From assembly GCA_023133225.1 (NCBI GenBank), contig JAGLWV010000014.1, positions 1 through 33,180 of the forward strand: 33,180 nucleotides of DNA, given 5' to 3'. This document shows positions 16,048-24,678 of the stretch, in pieces. The notes beneath the pieces were generated by a model. The model did no database searches. It had not been told where the DNA came from and saw only the letters and a list, made by a program, of their open reading frames with translations. The translations under genes were made by a program, and so were the position numbers. Each line of letters starts with the position of its first letter. The first letter of the stretch is position 1. This stretch comes from Candidatus Aminicenantota bacterium. GTDB taxonomy: Bacteria > Acidobacteriota > Aminicenantia > Aminicenantales > Aminicenantaceae.

Positions 16048-17223
16048 ATGCTAACCTTGATCCAGGAGAGCATGGTTTATGCCCCAGATTCTCTGGGAAA
16101 AAAAGATATATTGATCTTGGGGAGTAAAATCGGAGCCATCACCGAACCTGGAAAAATCAAGATCGAAGGTATGGATGTTCAAGTTATCAACGCCTCAGAT
16201 AAAATAGTAATTCCTGGATTTATTGATAGTCATGTTCACATTTTAGGAGGAGGAGGAGAAGGAGGGCCTGCAACAAGGGCTCCCGAAATTACTGTGGAAG
16301 ACATCGTCTCGAGCGGAGTCACAACTGTCATTGGCTGCCTGGGAACAGATGGAACAACGCGCCATATGGAATCCCTCCTGGCCAAGGCAAGGGGCCTTGA
16401 AGCGGAAGGAATCGCAACCTATATTTTCTCCGGCTCCTATCACATTCCCCCGGTTACAATCACAGGAAGCATTCTCTCCGATCTGGTTCTTATCGATAAA
16501 GTCATTGGCGCTGGAGAAATTGCTATCTCTGACCACCGCTCTTCACAGCCAAATTTCAAAGATGTAGCCCGCCTTGCTGCCGAATGCCGAGTGGGTGGTA
16601 TGCTGGGAGGGAAAGCAGGAGTTCTTCATTTTCACCTTGGTGACGGTCCCCGAAAATTAGAGATGCTTTTCAGGTTGATAAAAGAAACAGAAATTCCTCC
16701 CACACAGGTCATACCGACACACGTAAACCGCAACAGTGAACTTCTTGAAGAGGCAATTGAGTTTGTCCTCCGAGGAGGTACCATCGATTTAACGGCAGGC
16801 AACGACCCTGAAGCTCATGAAAATGGTGGAATCAGCATAGCTGAAGCTGTGCAACTCTCTCTTGAAAAAAAGGCTCCCCTCACCCAGATCACAGTCAGCT
16901 CTGACAGCAACGGAAGCATGCCTGTTTTTGACAAAAAAGGAAATCTCACCGGACTTACAATCGCCTCACAAAAAAGCCTTCATAAAAATTTCCATTATCT
17001 CATACGAAAGAAAATCCTCAGCTTACAGGATGCCATAAGGCTCTTTTCTACCAACCCTGCTACCTTTTATAAGCTCAATCACAAAGGAGAAATCCGAGTC
17101 GGAAAAGACGCTGATCTAGTTTTACTCGACAAAGATTACAATTTAACAGATTCTTTTGCGATGGGACGGATGATGATGTCCGATAGAAAGCTTATCGCTA
17201 AAGGGACTTTTAGTTCTGGATGA
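16048..17223 (+). CDS. iadA: Isoaspartyl dipeptidase (beta-aspartyl peptidase)
   Basis: An amidohydrolase-superfamily zinc dipeptidase that splits beta-aspartyl dipeptides formed by protein damage. It is 391 residues, like E. coli IadA. Metal-site residues are visible: HVH (62-64, in GFIDSHVHILGGGGEGG), HFHLGDG (His194/196), THVNRN (His225) and SSDSNGS (Asp286). The bridging carboxylated lysine of E. coli IadA is replaced by Glu157 in GEIAISDHRSSQP. A strong ribosome site AAGGAGG precedes the ATG. The NhaC-type antiporter follows after 61 A-rich bases, and iadA beside a transporter suggests peptide use. The 250 bases between repeat copy 2 and this gene hold the REP-like hairpin and an unassigned promoter. 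Confidence 0.95.
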   Translation: MLTLIQESMVYAPDSLGKKDILILGSKIGAITEPGKIKIEGMDVQVINASDKIVIPGFIDSHVHILGGGGEGGPATRAPEITVEDIVSSGVTTVIGCLGTDGTTRHMESLLAKARGLEAEGIATYIFSGSYHIPPVTITGSILSDLVLIDKVIGAGEIAISDHRSSQPNFKDVARLAAECRVGGMLGGKAGVLHFHLGDGPRKLEMLFRLIKETEIPPTQVIPTHVNRNSELLEEAIEFVLRGGTIDLTAGNDPEAHENGGISIAEAVQLSLEKKAPLTQITVSSDSNGSMPVFDKKGNLTGLTIASQKSLHKNFHYLIRKKILSLQDAIRLFSTNPATFYKLNHKGEIRVGKDADLVLLDKDYNLTDSFAMGRMMMSDRKLIAKGTFSSG

Positions 17224-17284
17224 AAAAAAAGTAAAACATAAAAAGTAAAAAATAAAACGATTTTAAAATAAAAAGGAACAAAAA

Positions 17285-18712
17285 ATGGAAAAAAAGATAA
17301 ACAATGAAATCAAAAAAACAAAAGAACCTGGCATTGTCATAGCCTTGACTCCTCTGATCTTTATGTTCCTTCTTTTTGGGATAGGCTATGGTATTTACGA
17401 AATCCAGCCTCCGGTTCTCCTCATCACCGCTGCCTTCATGACGGGGTGTTTAGGTCTTTTTTTGCGTTTCAAATGGAAAGATATGGAAAGGGGAATCGTG
17501 GACAGCATTCACAAAGCCATGCCGGCCATCCTGATTATGCTCTGTGTTGGCGTTCTCATCGGCTCATGGATTGCAAGCGGCACAATTCCCATGATAATCT
17601 ATTACGGATTGAAGCTCATATCCCCTCAATTTTTCCTGGTAACAGCCTGTTTTGTCTGTACGGTCACTTCTTTGGCAACCGGGACTTCATGGGGCACTAT
17701 CGGCACCCTGGGAGTCGCTTTTATTGGAATTGCTATGGGCTTGGGAATCCCCTTAGGTCCAGCAGCAGGAGCGATTGTTGCCGGAGCTTACTTTGGCGAC
17801 AAAATGTCTCCTTTTTCAGATATTGCCAATCTGGCGCCTATCACTGCGGGTTCGAACCTTTTTGACCATATCAAGCACATGCTCTGGTCAGCCACTCCTG
17901 CATGGCTTTTAGGTCTGATGATTTACTTCATAGTCGGACTCAGATATGGAGGAGGAAAAATCGAGCTCAAAGATATGACCATTATCACTCAAACAATAAA
18001 GGAAAACTTCAACTTTAATATCCTTCTCCTCCTTCCGATGGTAATCGTTTTTTACTTTGCATTCACCAAAAAACCGACCATCCCAGGAATGCTTCTCTCC
18101 TCTTTCATTGCAGGAATATTGGCCATTATTTTCCAGAAAGCCTCGATCCCTGAAGTGGCAGCAGCTATGAATACAGGCTACCAGGCCCATACTGGTGTGG
18201 AAGAGGTGGACAAGCTTATCTCTCAGGGTGGAATGATGAGCATGATGGGAGTTCAGCTTGTGGCCTTTACAGCCTTTAGCTTCGGGGGGATCCTGCAGCG
18301 GATAGGGCTTCTCTCTGTCATTCTTAATCGAGTGATGAAATTTACTAACAAGGTATGGAGCTTAGTGCTGACTACCATCTGCTCTTCAATTGTCACAGCC
18401 TTGCTCACAGCAAGCTCCTACCTCTCTATGATTCTTCCCGGAGAACTACTTTCTCCTATTTATAAGAAAAAAGGATTGGCTGCAAAAAATTTATCCCGGA
18501 TTGTCGAAGAAAGTGGCGCTATCATGGTTCCTCTTATTCCCTGGAGTATGGCTGGTGTTTTTATCACAGGAATTTTAGGAGTTCCAACTCTCTCTTATCT
18601 TCCATGGGCCATAATGAATTATGTATCCGTCGTGATTCTGGCCATTTATGGTTTTACGGGATTCACCATGGCTCCAAAAATAAGAGAAGACGAAACCCAG
18701 ATTGGAAGTTGA
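17285..18712 (+). CDS. nhaC: NhaC family Na+/H+ (or Na+/solute) antiporter
   Basis: A 475-residue inner-membrane carrier with about 11-12 hydrophobic segments. The NhaC/MleN family signature is clear: TSLATGTSWGTIGTLGVAFI, then GPAAGAIVAGAYFGDKMSPF and SDIANLAPITAG. NhaC proteins exchange Na+ for H+; the MleN branch exchanges malate and lactate with ions. Being just downstream of iadA it could instead move an amino acid or dicarboxylate such as aspartate, but the sequence alone does not settle this. A short basic N-terminus precedes the first helix. It is convergent with the small CPYC gene. Confidence 0.92.
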   Translation: MEKKINNEIKKTKEPGIVIALTPLIFMFLLFGIGYGIYEIQPPVLLITAAFMTGCLGLFLRFKWKDMERGIVDSIHKAMPAILIMLCVGVLIGSWIASGTIPMIIYYGLKLISPQFFLVTACFVCTVTSLATGTSWGTIGTLGVAFIGIAMGLGIPLGPAAGAIVAGAYFGDKMSPFSDIANLAPITAGSNLFDHIKHMLWSATPAWLLGLMIYFIVGLRYGGGKIELKDMTIITQTIKENFNFNILLLLPMVIVFYFAFTKKPTIPGMLLSSFIAGILAIIFQKASIPEVAAAMNTGYQAHTGVEEVDKLISQGGMMSMMGVQLVAFTAFSFGGILQRIGLLSVILNRVMKFTNKVWSLVLTTICSSIVTALLTASSYLSMILPGELLSPIYKKKGLAAKNLSRIVEESGAIMVPLIPWSMAGVFITGILGVPTLSYLPWAIMNYVSVVILAIYGFTGFTMAPKIREDETQIGS

Positions 18713-18732
18713 ACACTAATTAGCCTGGATTA

Positions 18733-19008
18733 TTATTCTTTTTCAGCTTCAATTAAAGCTTTCTTAAACCCTTCCTCAGCTCTCTCTCTTCTTTTCTTCT
18801 CCAGCTCTGCAGTCGCTTCAAACTTTCGCTCAAATTCACCTTTTCTCTTTTTTTCCTTCAACAGTAACTCCTCTAACGACTCCTTCCTCTTTGCTCCCTT
18901 TTTCTCATACTGAATCACTTCTTTTGTGACAGAATCTATCCAGAGAATAGACTGGCAGTAGGGACAGACGACTTGGAATACTTGCTCTTTTTCCTTCTTT
19001 TTCCTCAT
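18733..19008 (-). CDS. Small CPYC-motif, coiled-coil protein
   Basis: A 91-residue protein not assigned to a family. It has one CPYC motif near the N-terminus (VVCPYCQSILWIDSVTKEV), which looks like half of a zinc ribbon; no second Cys pair exists, so zinc binding would need a dimer. The rest is strongly charged and helical (Lys/Glu heptad-like), a probable coiled coil. It follows the sigma-54 activator gene by 45 bases on the same strand and may be cotranscribed with it. The Shine-Dalgarno site is weak. Confidence 0.6.
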   Translation of the reverse strand: MRKKKEKEQVFQVVCPYCQSILWIDSVTKEVIQYEKKGAKRKESLEELLLKEKKRKGEFERKFEATAELEKKRRERAEEGFKKALIEAEKE

Positions 19009-19053
19009 TTGAAATAAACTTTATCAAAAAAAAGTAAGCCAGACAAGCCAGCC

Positions 19054-20454
19054 TCATCTTTTATTTTCGATGTGAATATCGTGTTTTTTTATCAGCTTAA
19101 AAAGCCCCTGTCTGCTCAAACCTATTTCTTCTGCAGTCTTGGCTTTATTGAAATTCCAACGCGATAAAGCCTGGTTCAAAAACCTCTTCTCGAAATTGGC
19201 TCTTGCCTGGAAATAATCATAGGATAAGGCTGTATAGTTTTCTCTGCGGGGATTGATTTTCGGTGAAAGACACTCTTCTTTAATAAGGCTATCTTCTCCA
19301 GTAAAAACAAGGCACCTTTGGATTTCATTTTGAAGTTCTCTCACATTTCCCGGCCACGAATAGTCCAACAACATCTCCAAGGCACCAGGCGAAAAATATG
19401 CCATTTCACAGTTCAACTCACGGCTGTATTTCTCAAGAAAATAATTCAAAAGATAAAAAAGGTCATCCTTCCTCTCTCTCAAGGGAGGAAGCTCAATGGA
19501 GACAATCTTGAGGCGATAGTACAAATCTTCACGAAAATTTCCCCGCTCGATTTCCTTTTCAATCTGTTTGTTCGTTGCGCTTACAAACCTTACATCAATG
19601 AGCCGAGGTTTATTCTCTCCTATTCTTCTTATTTCTTTTTCCTGAAGGAGGCGAAGAAGCTTAGCTTGCAGATTCAGAGAGAGGTCCCCTATTTCATCTA
19701 AAAAGAATGTCCCTCCATTAGCTTCTTCGATCAATCCAGGTTTATCATTCACCGCTCCTGTGAAGGCTCCTTTAATATATCCGAATAACTCACTTTCTAG
19801 AAGAAGCTCAGGAATAGCTCCACAATTCACAACGACAAATTTTCCTCTTTTTCTTGCTCCCATCTGATGAACAGCTCTTGCCACAAGCTCTTTTCCGGTT
19901 CCGCTTTCACCCCAGATAAATACTGGAACGTCATTATCTTTCACTCTATCTATAAAAAAAAGGATGTGCCGGAGAGCTTTACTCCGTCCTCTAAGGAAAG
20001 AATTTGAAACCGCAATGTTTCCTTCTCCAACTTCCTGGAATTCCAGGCAATTCTTTAAAATCATGTTAATAGGCTTCGAAATAGCAATTAAAAGTTCTAA
20101 ATTTTCCCTCGAGAATTCTCCCGATCCAACCTTACGGTCAAGATAGATAACTCCCACAGCTTTGTTTTTGAAAAGAAGAGGAAGACAAAGGACATTCCAT
20201 AAACCATTCCCGTTACCCCCAAAAAGGAACTCCCCTTTAAGGTTATTCATAATAAGTGGATGCTTCTCATCGAGGGCCTTTTTAATTATTTCCAGATTTA
20301 TGTCCATATCAAATTGGACAATCCCGCTTGATTCTCTAAAAATAATCTGTTTCCTTTCATTCATTAACAAAATCACCGCACGTCCTGAAGGGATCTCTTC
20401 CCTTATTAAATCCAAAAGTTTGAGAAGCAACGAATAATTTAGAGACAACTTCAT
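19054..20454 (-). CDS. GAF-domain sigma-54-dependent transcriptional activator
   Basis: A 466-residue enhancer-binding protein that drives sigma-54 promoters. A GAF-like sensor occupies about 1-140 (LPLLFKNKAVGVIYLDRKVG is typical). The AAA+ domain follows: Walker A GESGTGKE (182-189), the sigma-54 contact loop GAFTGA (229-234), Walker B GTFFLDEIGD (about 248-257) and FREDLYYRL. A Fis-type helix-turn-helix ends the protein (TAEEIGLSRQGLFKLIKKH). There is no receiver domain, so the signal is likely a small ligand sensed by GAF. Its target is unknown; I found no convincing -24/-12 site in the window by eye. The gene may control neighbouring loci such as iadA-nhaC. Confidence 0.95.
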   Translation of the reverse strand: MKLSLNYSLLLKLLDLIREEIPSGRAVILLMNERKQIIFRESSGIVQFDMDINLEIIKKALDEKHPLIMNNLKGEFLFGGNGNGLWNVLCLPLLFKNKAVGVIYLDRKVGSGEFSRENLELLIAISKPINMILKNCLEFQEVGEGNIAVSNSFLRGRSKALRHILFFIDRVKDNDVPVFIWGESGTGKELVARAVHQMGARKRGKFVVVNCGAIPELLLESELFGYIKGAFTGAVNDKPGLIEEANGGTFFLDEIGDLSLNLQAKLLRLLQEKEIRRIGENKPRLIDVRFVSATNKQIEKEIERGNFREDLYYRLKIVSIELPPLRERKDDLFYLLNYFLEKYSRELNCEMAYFSPGALEMLLDYSWPGNVRELQNEIQRCLVFTGEDSLIKEECLSPKINPRRENYTALSYDYFQARANFEKRFLNQALSRWNFNKAKTAEEIGLSRQGLFKLIKKHDIHIENKR

Positions 20455-20797
20455 CCTTCTTTAATACTAAGATAATATTTCATAATCCACTCAAATTGTG
20501 CGTATAATTAATCCTTCCAGTACAGATAACGGTTCCAGAAATAAATTTTTCTCATGAAGTCGCCAAACCCCACAATTCAATACTCATCGGTAAGAAGGAG
20601 ACAGGAAAGATCGGATGAACCTAAGGGTAAGCTGATATATGTTTACTAATTTATGTGGCTCATCGCAATAATGAGTACCTGGAGTAGTGTGATAGGTCAG
20701 ATAAAGAGGTGAATCTGAGGAGGGAAAGAGCGACATCAGAGGATTTGGGGGATAAATAGGGGGACACAATACCTATTTACGAAAAGAACCTCTAAAT
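20455..20797. other. 343-base intergenic region with no confident gene
   Basis: The 20455-20560 part is AT-rich and should hold the promoter of the sigma-54 activator gene (minus strand; AGAAGG sits directly before its ATG). The 20584-20769 minus ORF (61 residues, Pro/Tyr/Ser-rich, MCPPIYPPNPLMSLF) has no family features and I treat it as non-coding or a relic. The right end holds a REP-like unit. The stretch may be debris of an older insertion. Confidence 0.5.
20754..20778. repeat. REP-like hairpin (AAATAGG...CCTATTT)
   Basis: Perfect 7-base arms AAATAGG and CCTATTT enclose GGGACACAATA. It lies 20 bases beyond the stop of the TPR gene (minus strand), so it could also end transcription. The A-run plus GGGAC core matches the other REP-like units in the window. 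Confidence 0.55.
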
Positions 20798-23521
20798 TTA
20801 ATGACTTTTTGCGAGGTCTATTATCTTTTTGCTCACATCCTTGTATCCTGAATTCCAATCATGTATTTCATTGTATAGAGCCAAAGCCTTCTTTGCATCA
20901 CCCTGTTCTTCATGAATTGAAGCCAATTCATATTTTAAAGCATAATACTGGCCTGATTCCTCCTCAGAATATTGAACAGCTTTCTCTTTCCATTTTATGG
21001 CTTCCTCAAAGTCCCTCTTCTTAATATGACAATTGCTGATCACACTGAAACATTCGATAGTAAGATTTTTATCCCTAGAAGCCAGCTTAAATTCGTCTAC
21101 AGCTTCATCTATCAAACCTTCCTCCAGAAAGGCTACTCCTAGGTTAAAGCGGCTTTCAAAGTCCTCCTGATCCACATTCTCCTCTACAACTTTCCTGAAT
21201 TCAGAAGCTATATCAGTAAGGTCCTTTTCAGCGGCTGCTCCATCTCCTTTTAACTGAAGCTCAAAAACAGATTCTATCACTTCCAATTCTTCATCTATCC
21301 TATCTTTTAAATCATAATAACTAATTTTGGGCCGTTCTTCAAAAACTTCAGGGGCAACATCTTCTGCTGTAGCGTGAACATCAGAAGCAAGCACATCCTC
21401 CTCACCACCAACAGAATCAACCCCTTTTTTAAATAATTTGGATTCTTCCTGAGTAGCTTTACTAACTCTTTGCATAATATCTTCTTCAGTTACCGTTGAG
21501 GACATTTCACATATAGCAGTAAGCTTCTTTTCTACTCTGGGCTCGTCAGGATAGGATATTCTTAAGTTCTCAAGAATTCTTCTTGCGAGTCTCAATAATC
21601 CTTGTTCGACATATACATCAGCTTGTACCAGATTCGTATCTAACATCTCTTCTGATCCCTCTTCAATTTTTCTAAGGAGTTCCTTCCTTTCCTCATCATC
21701 TGGGACTTCCTCAGCCTTTATTTCTTCTTCTGGAGGCTCAACGGCCTTCTCCTCTTCGGGGGATTTTTCCGCTGTCTCCTCTTCTTTAAGTCCTCCAGGT
21801 ACTTCTTTAAGAACTTCAGGTACTTCCTCTGTCCTCATTTCCGGGGCAGCTTCTTCTGCTACCTTTTCTTCTATGGGAAGCCCTTCTTCCTTCTTCTCTT
21901 CTTCAAGGGCTTCCTCCAATTTTTTCTCCTCCTCGGCAAGCCTTTCCGCTATCTCTTCCTCTCTAAGTCCTTCAGGTGCTTCCTCTGTCCTCATTTCCGG
22001 GGCAGCTTCTTCTGCTACCTTTTCTTCTATGGGAAGCCCTTCTTCCTTCTTCTCTTCTTCAACAACTTCCTCTATTTTTTTCTCTTCTTCCAGAGGCGTC
22101 CCCACTTTCTCTTCTTCGGGGAGTTTTTCAGCTGTCTCTTCTTCTTTAAGAACTTCAGGTACTTCTTTAAGTCCTTCAGGTACTTCCTCTGTCCTCATTT
22201 CCATGGCAGCTTCTTCTGCTACCTTTTCTTCTATGGGAAGCTCCTCTTCTTTCCTTTCTTCTTCAACAACTTCCTCTACTCTTTCCTCTTCTCTTTCCTC
22301 TTTTTCCAGAGGCGTCCCCACTTTCTCTTCTTCCTCAGGAACTCCAAATTCTTCTACAAAAAGACTGTATTCTTTTTTAAGTGCTTCATCTTCAGGACAA
22401 AGATCAACAAGCTCTTTTAATACATGTAACGATTCCTTCCCTCCATTATTGTTATGGTATTCATCCAATATAACCTTGTACACAACCTCTAGGTTCTTCT
22501 TTTGATCTTTTAACTTATAAATATAGGCTAACTTTTCCAGGGCGGGTAAGTAGTTTTTTTTTGCTGAAAGAATAAGACCAAGAAGGCCGATAGCTTTTTC
22601 GACTCTCCTTTTTTTGATCAAGCTCTCAATCAAGGGTAAGTAAAGCTCATAGGCTTGATCAAGTTTATCCAGGGAAATATCGATGCGTCCAAGCTTAACT
22701 CTTGCTTCAACATCCTTTGGCCGGAGGGAAATAATTTTAGAGTACACATCTGCGGCTTTTTTAAAATTCTGGTCTTCAAAATAGATATTTCCCATAAGCT
22801 TGAGAGCGGTTACATTGTCTTTGTCCCCTTTCAGCATATCATTGATTAGATGCAGGGCCTCCTTCTTATTGTTTTCTCTTTTAAGGAGCTCAATCAAATT
22901 GGACAGAGTTCTTGAATGATCTTTTTTAAGATCGCTTGCTCGGCGAAGCATTTCCCTTGCTTCTTTTATAGCATTATTGCGGATCTTGAATTCAGCAATA
23001 TCGTTAAGTTCATCAACCGCTTTCTCTACTTCTCCATTCTTTGAATAAAGCTCAGAAAGCGATAACATCGCTCGCATATCTTTCTTGTCAATTTTTTTGA
23101 TTTTTTCGTAGACAAAAATGGCTTGTTTCAATCGATTATTTTTTCTTAAATCCTTCGCGATATTTATATATTCCGCCTTTGCTTCAGAAATAAAACCTTG
23201 ATTGCTGTAGAGGTCAGCCAATTTCATGGATGTATCTATATCTCCGGGATTTAACTTGCTGGCTTTTTTAAAAATAGCTATTGCTTGAGTGTATAAGCCC
23301 CTCCCTTCGTAATAACTGGCAATCTGATAATATTCTTCGACCGCTTTTTTTTCTTGTTTTAATCTTATATACAATTCACTTATGATGTTCCTGATACTGA
23401 TATCCTGAGCTCCCCCTAACAACAGACTTCGGTACACTTCAATGGCATCGTCATACTTCCCCCTTTTGACGCATCTCTCTGCTTGATCTATGGTTTTGCT
23501 TCTATTTACTTCAGAAACCAT
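20798..23521 (-). CDS. Large TPR protein with Glu-rich repeat linker
   Basis: A 907-residue protein in three parts. Residues about 1-370 are TPR-type helical repeats (for example KYDDAIEVYRSLLLGGAQD, GLYTQAIAIFKKASKLNPGD). Residues about 390-620 are an extremely Glu-rich linker built from near-identical direct repeats such as GLPIEEKVAEEAAPEMRTEE. Residues about 630-907 return to TPR units (VYVEQGLLRLARRILENLRI, FNLGVAFLEEGLIDEAVDEF). No signal peptide is visible, so it is probably a cytoplasmic scaffold. It resembles social-motility or gliding-associated TPR proteins of myxobacteria, but I cannot assign a function. It starts 1 base after rnhB ends and is last in the rpsP-trmD cluster. Confidence 0.88.
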   Translation of the reverse strand: MVSEVNRSKTIDQAERCVKRGKYDDAIEVYRSLLLGGAQDISIRNIISELYIRLKQEKKAVEEYYQIASYYEGRGLYTQAIAIFKKASKLNPGDIDTSMKLADLYSNQGFISEAKAEYINIAKDLRKNNRLKQAIFVYEKIKKIDKKDMRAMLSLSELYSKNGEVEKAVDELNDIAEFKIRNNAIKEAREMLRRASDLKKDHSRTLSNLIELLKRENNKKEALHLINDMLKGDKDNVTALKLMGNIYFEDQNFKKAADVYSKIISLRPKDVEARVKLGRIDISLDKLDQAYELYLPLIESLIKKRRVEKAIGLLGLILSAKKNYLPALEKLAYIYKLKDQKKNLEVVYKVILDEYHNNNGGKESLHVLKELVDLCPEDEALKKEYSLFVEEFGVPEEEEKVGTPLEKEEREEERVEEVVEEERKEEELPIEEKVAEEAAMEMRTEEVPEGLKEVPEVLKEEETAEKLPEEEKVGTPLEEEKKIEEVVEEEKKEEGLPIEEKVAEEAAPEMRTEEAPEGLREEEIAERLAEEEKKLEEALEEEKKEEGLPIEEKVAEEAAPEMRTEEVPEVLKEVPGGLKEEETAEKSPEEEKAVEPPEEEIKAEEVPDDEERKELLRKIEEGSEEMLDTNLVQADVYVEQGLLRLARRILENLRISYPDEPRVEKKLTAICEMSSTVTEEDIMQRVSKATQEESKLFKKGVDSVGGEEDVLASDVHATAEDVAPEVFEERPKISYYDLKDRIDEELEVIESVFELQLKGDGAAAEKDLTDIASEFRKVVEENVDQEDFESRFNLGVAFLEEGLIDEAVDEFKLASRDKNLTIECFSVISNCHIKKRDFEEAIKWKEKAVQYSEEESGQYYALKYELASIHEEQGDAKKALALYNEIHDWNSGYKDVSKKIIDLAKSH
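21780..22340. repeat. Intragenic direct repeats in the TPR gene
   Basis: Three copies of a roughly 85-base unit, containing CTTCCTCTGTCCTCATTTCC, start near 21822, 21979 and 22182. Shorter repeated blocks lie between them (CAGAGGCGTCCCCACTTTCT occurs twice). They encode the Glu-rich linker. Near-identity suggests recent slippage or recombination, so repeat number may vary between strains or be misassembled. Confidence 0.85.
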
Positions 23522-23522
23522 C

Positions 23523-24230
23523 TCACTTACACCTGAGATTAAAAGTGAGCCTGTGCAAGGACGTTGGCCCTTTCTCTTTTAATGCTCGAAAATGTTCTTT
23601 TGTTGGATATCCCTTATTTTTAGAGAGGGAATAGCCTTCATAAACATCATCCAAATGAAACATCATTTCGTCCCTCAGAACTTTGGCTACAATGGAAGCC
23701 GCTGCGATTGAAGTACTTTTTTTATCTCCTTGAGGAACACCTTCCTGAGGATAATCTACATCATTTAGGGTAAATCCGTCAACTAGGATGAAATCAGGAG
23801 TGATGAGCATCCTTTCCACCGCTTTTTTCATTGCACTCATCGAAGCCCAGTAAATATTATTCTGATCGATCTCAAAATTTGTTGCAGCGCCCACGCCGAC
23901 AGCTGCTGCATGGGCTAAGATCAACTTAGCTAATCTCTGTCTTTTTTTTGGAGAAATGGCTTTGGAATCATCAATTTCATTGACCCATTCAAAGACATTT
24001 CTTTTTATCACTTTCTGAGGAAAAATAACCGATGCAGCGATGACAGGGCCGAAAAGAGCTCCTCTTCCCACTTCATCGACACCTGCAATTGCCTTAAATC
24101 CCTTCTGGATGATTTTTTTCTCTATCTGAAAATCTGCCAATGTATTATCTTTTACTGAATAGAGTTCGATCCTCCAAAATAGCGATTGAAAAACAAGGAG
24201 AGTCTCTCCTTTGCAGGCGAATGATTCCAC
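23523..24230 (-). CDS. rnhB: Ribonuclease HII
   Basis: Cleaves RNA in RNA-DNA hybrids and single ribonucleotides in DNA. Active-site motifs are GVDEVGRGALFGPV (Asp52, Glu53), DDSKAISPKKR and ILVDGF; DKKSTSIAAASIVAKVLRD is diagnostic. The 235-residue ORF starts at a GTG and has about 30 more N-terminal residues than usual. The TTG at 24140 (LADFQIEKKIIQKGFKAIAG) would give a standard-length enzyme, but neither start has a good Shine-Dalgarno site. It sits between rplS and the TPR gene. trmD-rplS-rnhB is a widely conserved order. Confidence 0.94.
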   Translation of the reverse strand: MESFACKGETLLVFQSLFWRIELYSVKDNTLADFQIEKKIIQKGFKAIAGVDEVGRGALFGPVIAASVIFPQKVIKRNVFEWVNEIDDSKAISPKKRQRLAKLILAHAAAVGVGAATNFEIDQNNIYWASMSAMKKAVERMLITPDFILVDGFTLNDVDYPQEGVPQGDKKSTSIAAASIVAKVLRDEMMFHLDDVYEGYSLSKNKGYPTKEHFRALKEKGPTSLHRLTFNLRCK

Positions 24231-24336
24231 CCTTCATCTCAATTCCGATGACAACTCAATCCTAATATAAACGGCCAGGCTAATCTTTAATTTTTCCCAT
24301 GCCATATGCAGCGCCAAGCCATACAGAATATTTGTC

Positions 24337-24678
24337 CTATCTTTGTTCCTTAAGCCTGGCTGCTTTTCCTTTGAGTTCACGAAGATAATATAATTTGGCT
24401 CTCCTGACCTTTCCATGCCTGACAACTTCAATCTTTTTTATCATTTTGGAATGAAGAGGAAAAACTCTTTCCACTCCAATACCAAAAGAAATTTTTCGAA
24501 CGGTGAACGTTGCTCCTAATCCAGAACCTCTCTTGGCAATCATATCTCCTCGAAAAACTTGAATTCTTTCCTTGCTTCCTTCTCTGATGATAACATGAAT
24601 TTTAACCGTGTCTCCCACTTTAAAAGAATCTCTATCCTTTTTAAACTGTTTTCCTTCCACTAGATCAATTAGGTTCAT
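24337..24678 (-). CDS. rplS: 50S ribosomal protein L19
   Basis: A 113-residue ribosomal protein at the 30S-50S interface. Family segments are [40 protein letters not shown] and [19 protein letters not shown], then [21 protein letters not shown]. It overlaps the end of trmD by 14 bases, indicating translational coupling. A 106-base gap to the rnhB start holds no recognisable gene. Confidence 0.98.
   Translation of the reverse strand: MNLIDLVEGKQFKKDRDSFKVGDTVKIHVIIREGSKERIQVFRGDMIAKRGSGLGATFTVRKISFGIGVERVFPLHSKMIKKIEVVRHGKVRRAKLYYLRELKGKAARLKEQR

Noticed and set aside
21873-22505. 210-residue plus-strand ORF, Ser/Thr/Phe-rich
   Set aside because: It is the antisense of the Glu-rich repeat linker of the TPR gene; its composition follows from reversed GAA/GAG codons, and it has no ribosome site.
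24234-24431. 65-residue minus ORF overlapping the end of rplS
   Set aside because: Mostly an out-of-frame reading of rplS and the following spacer, with no family features.
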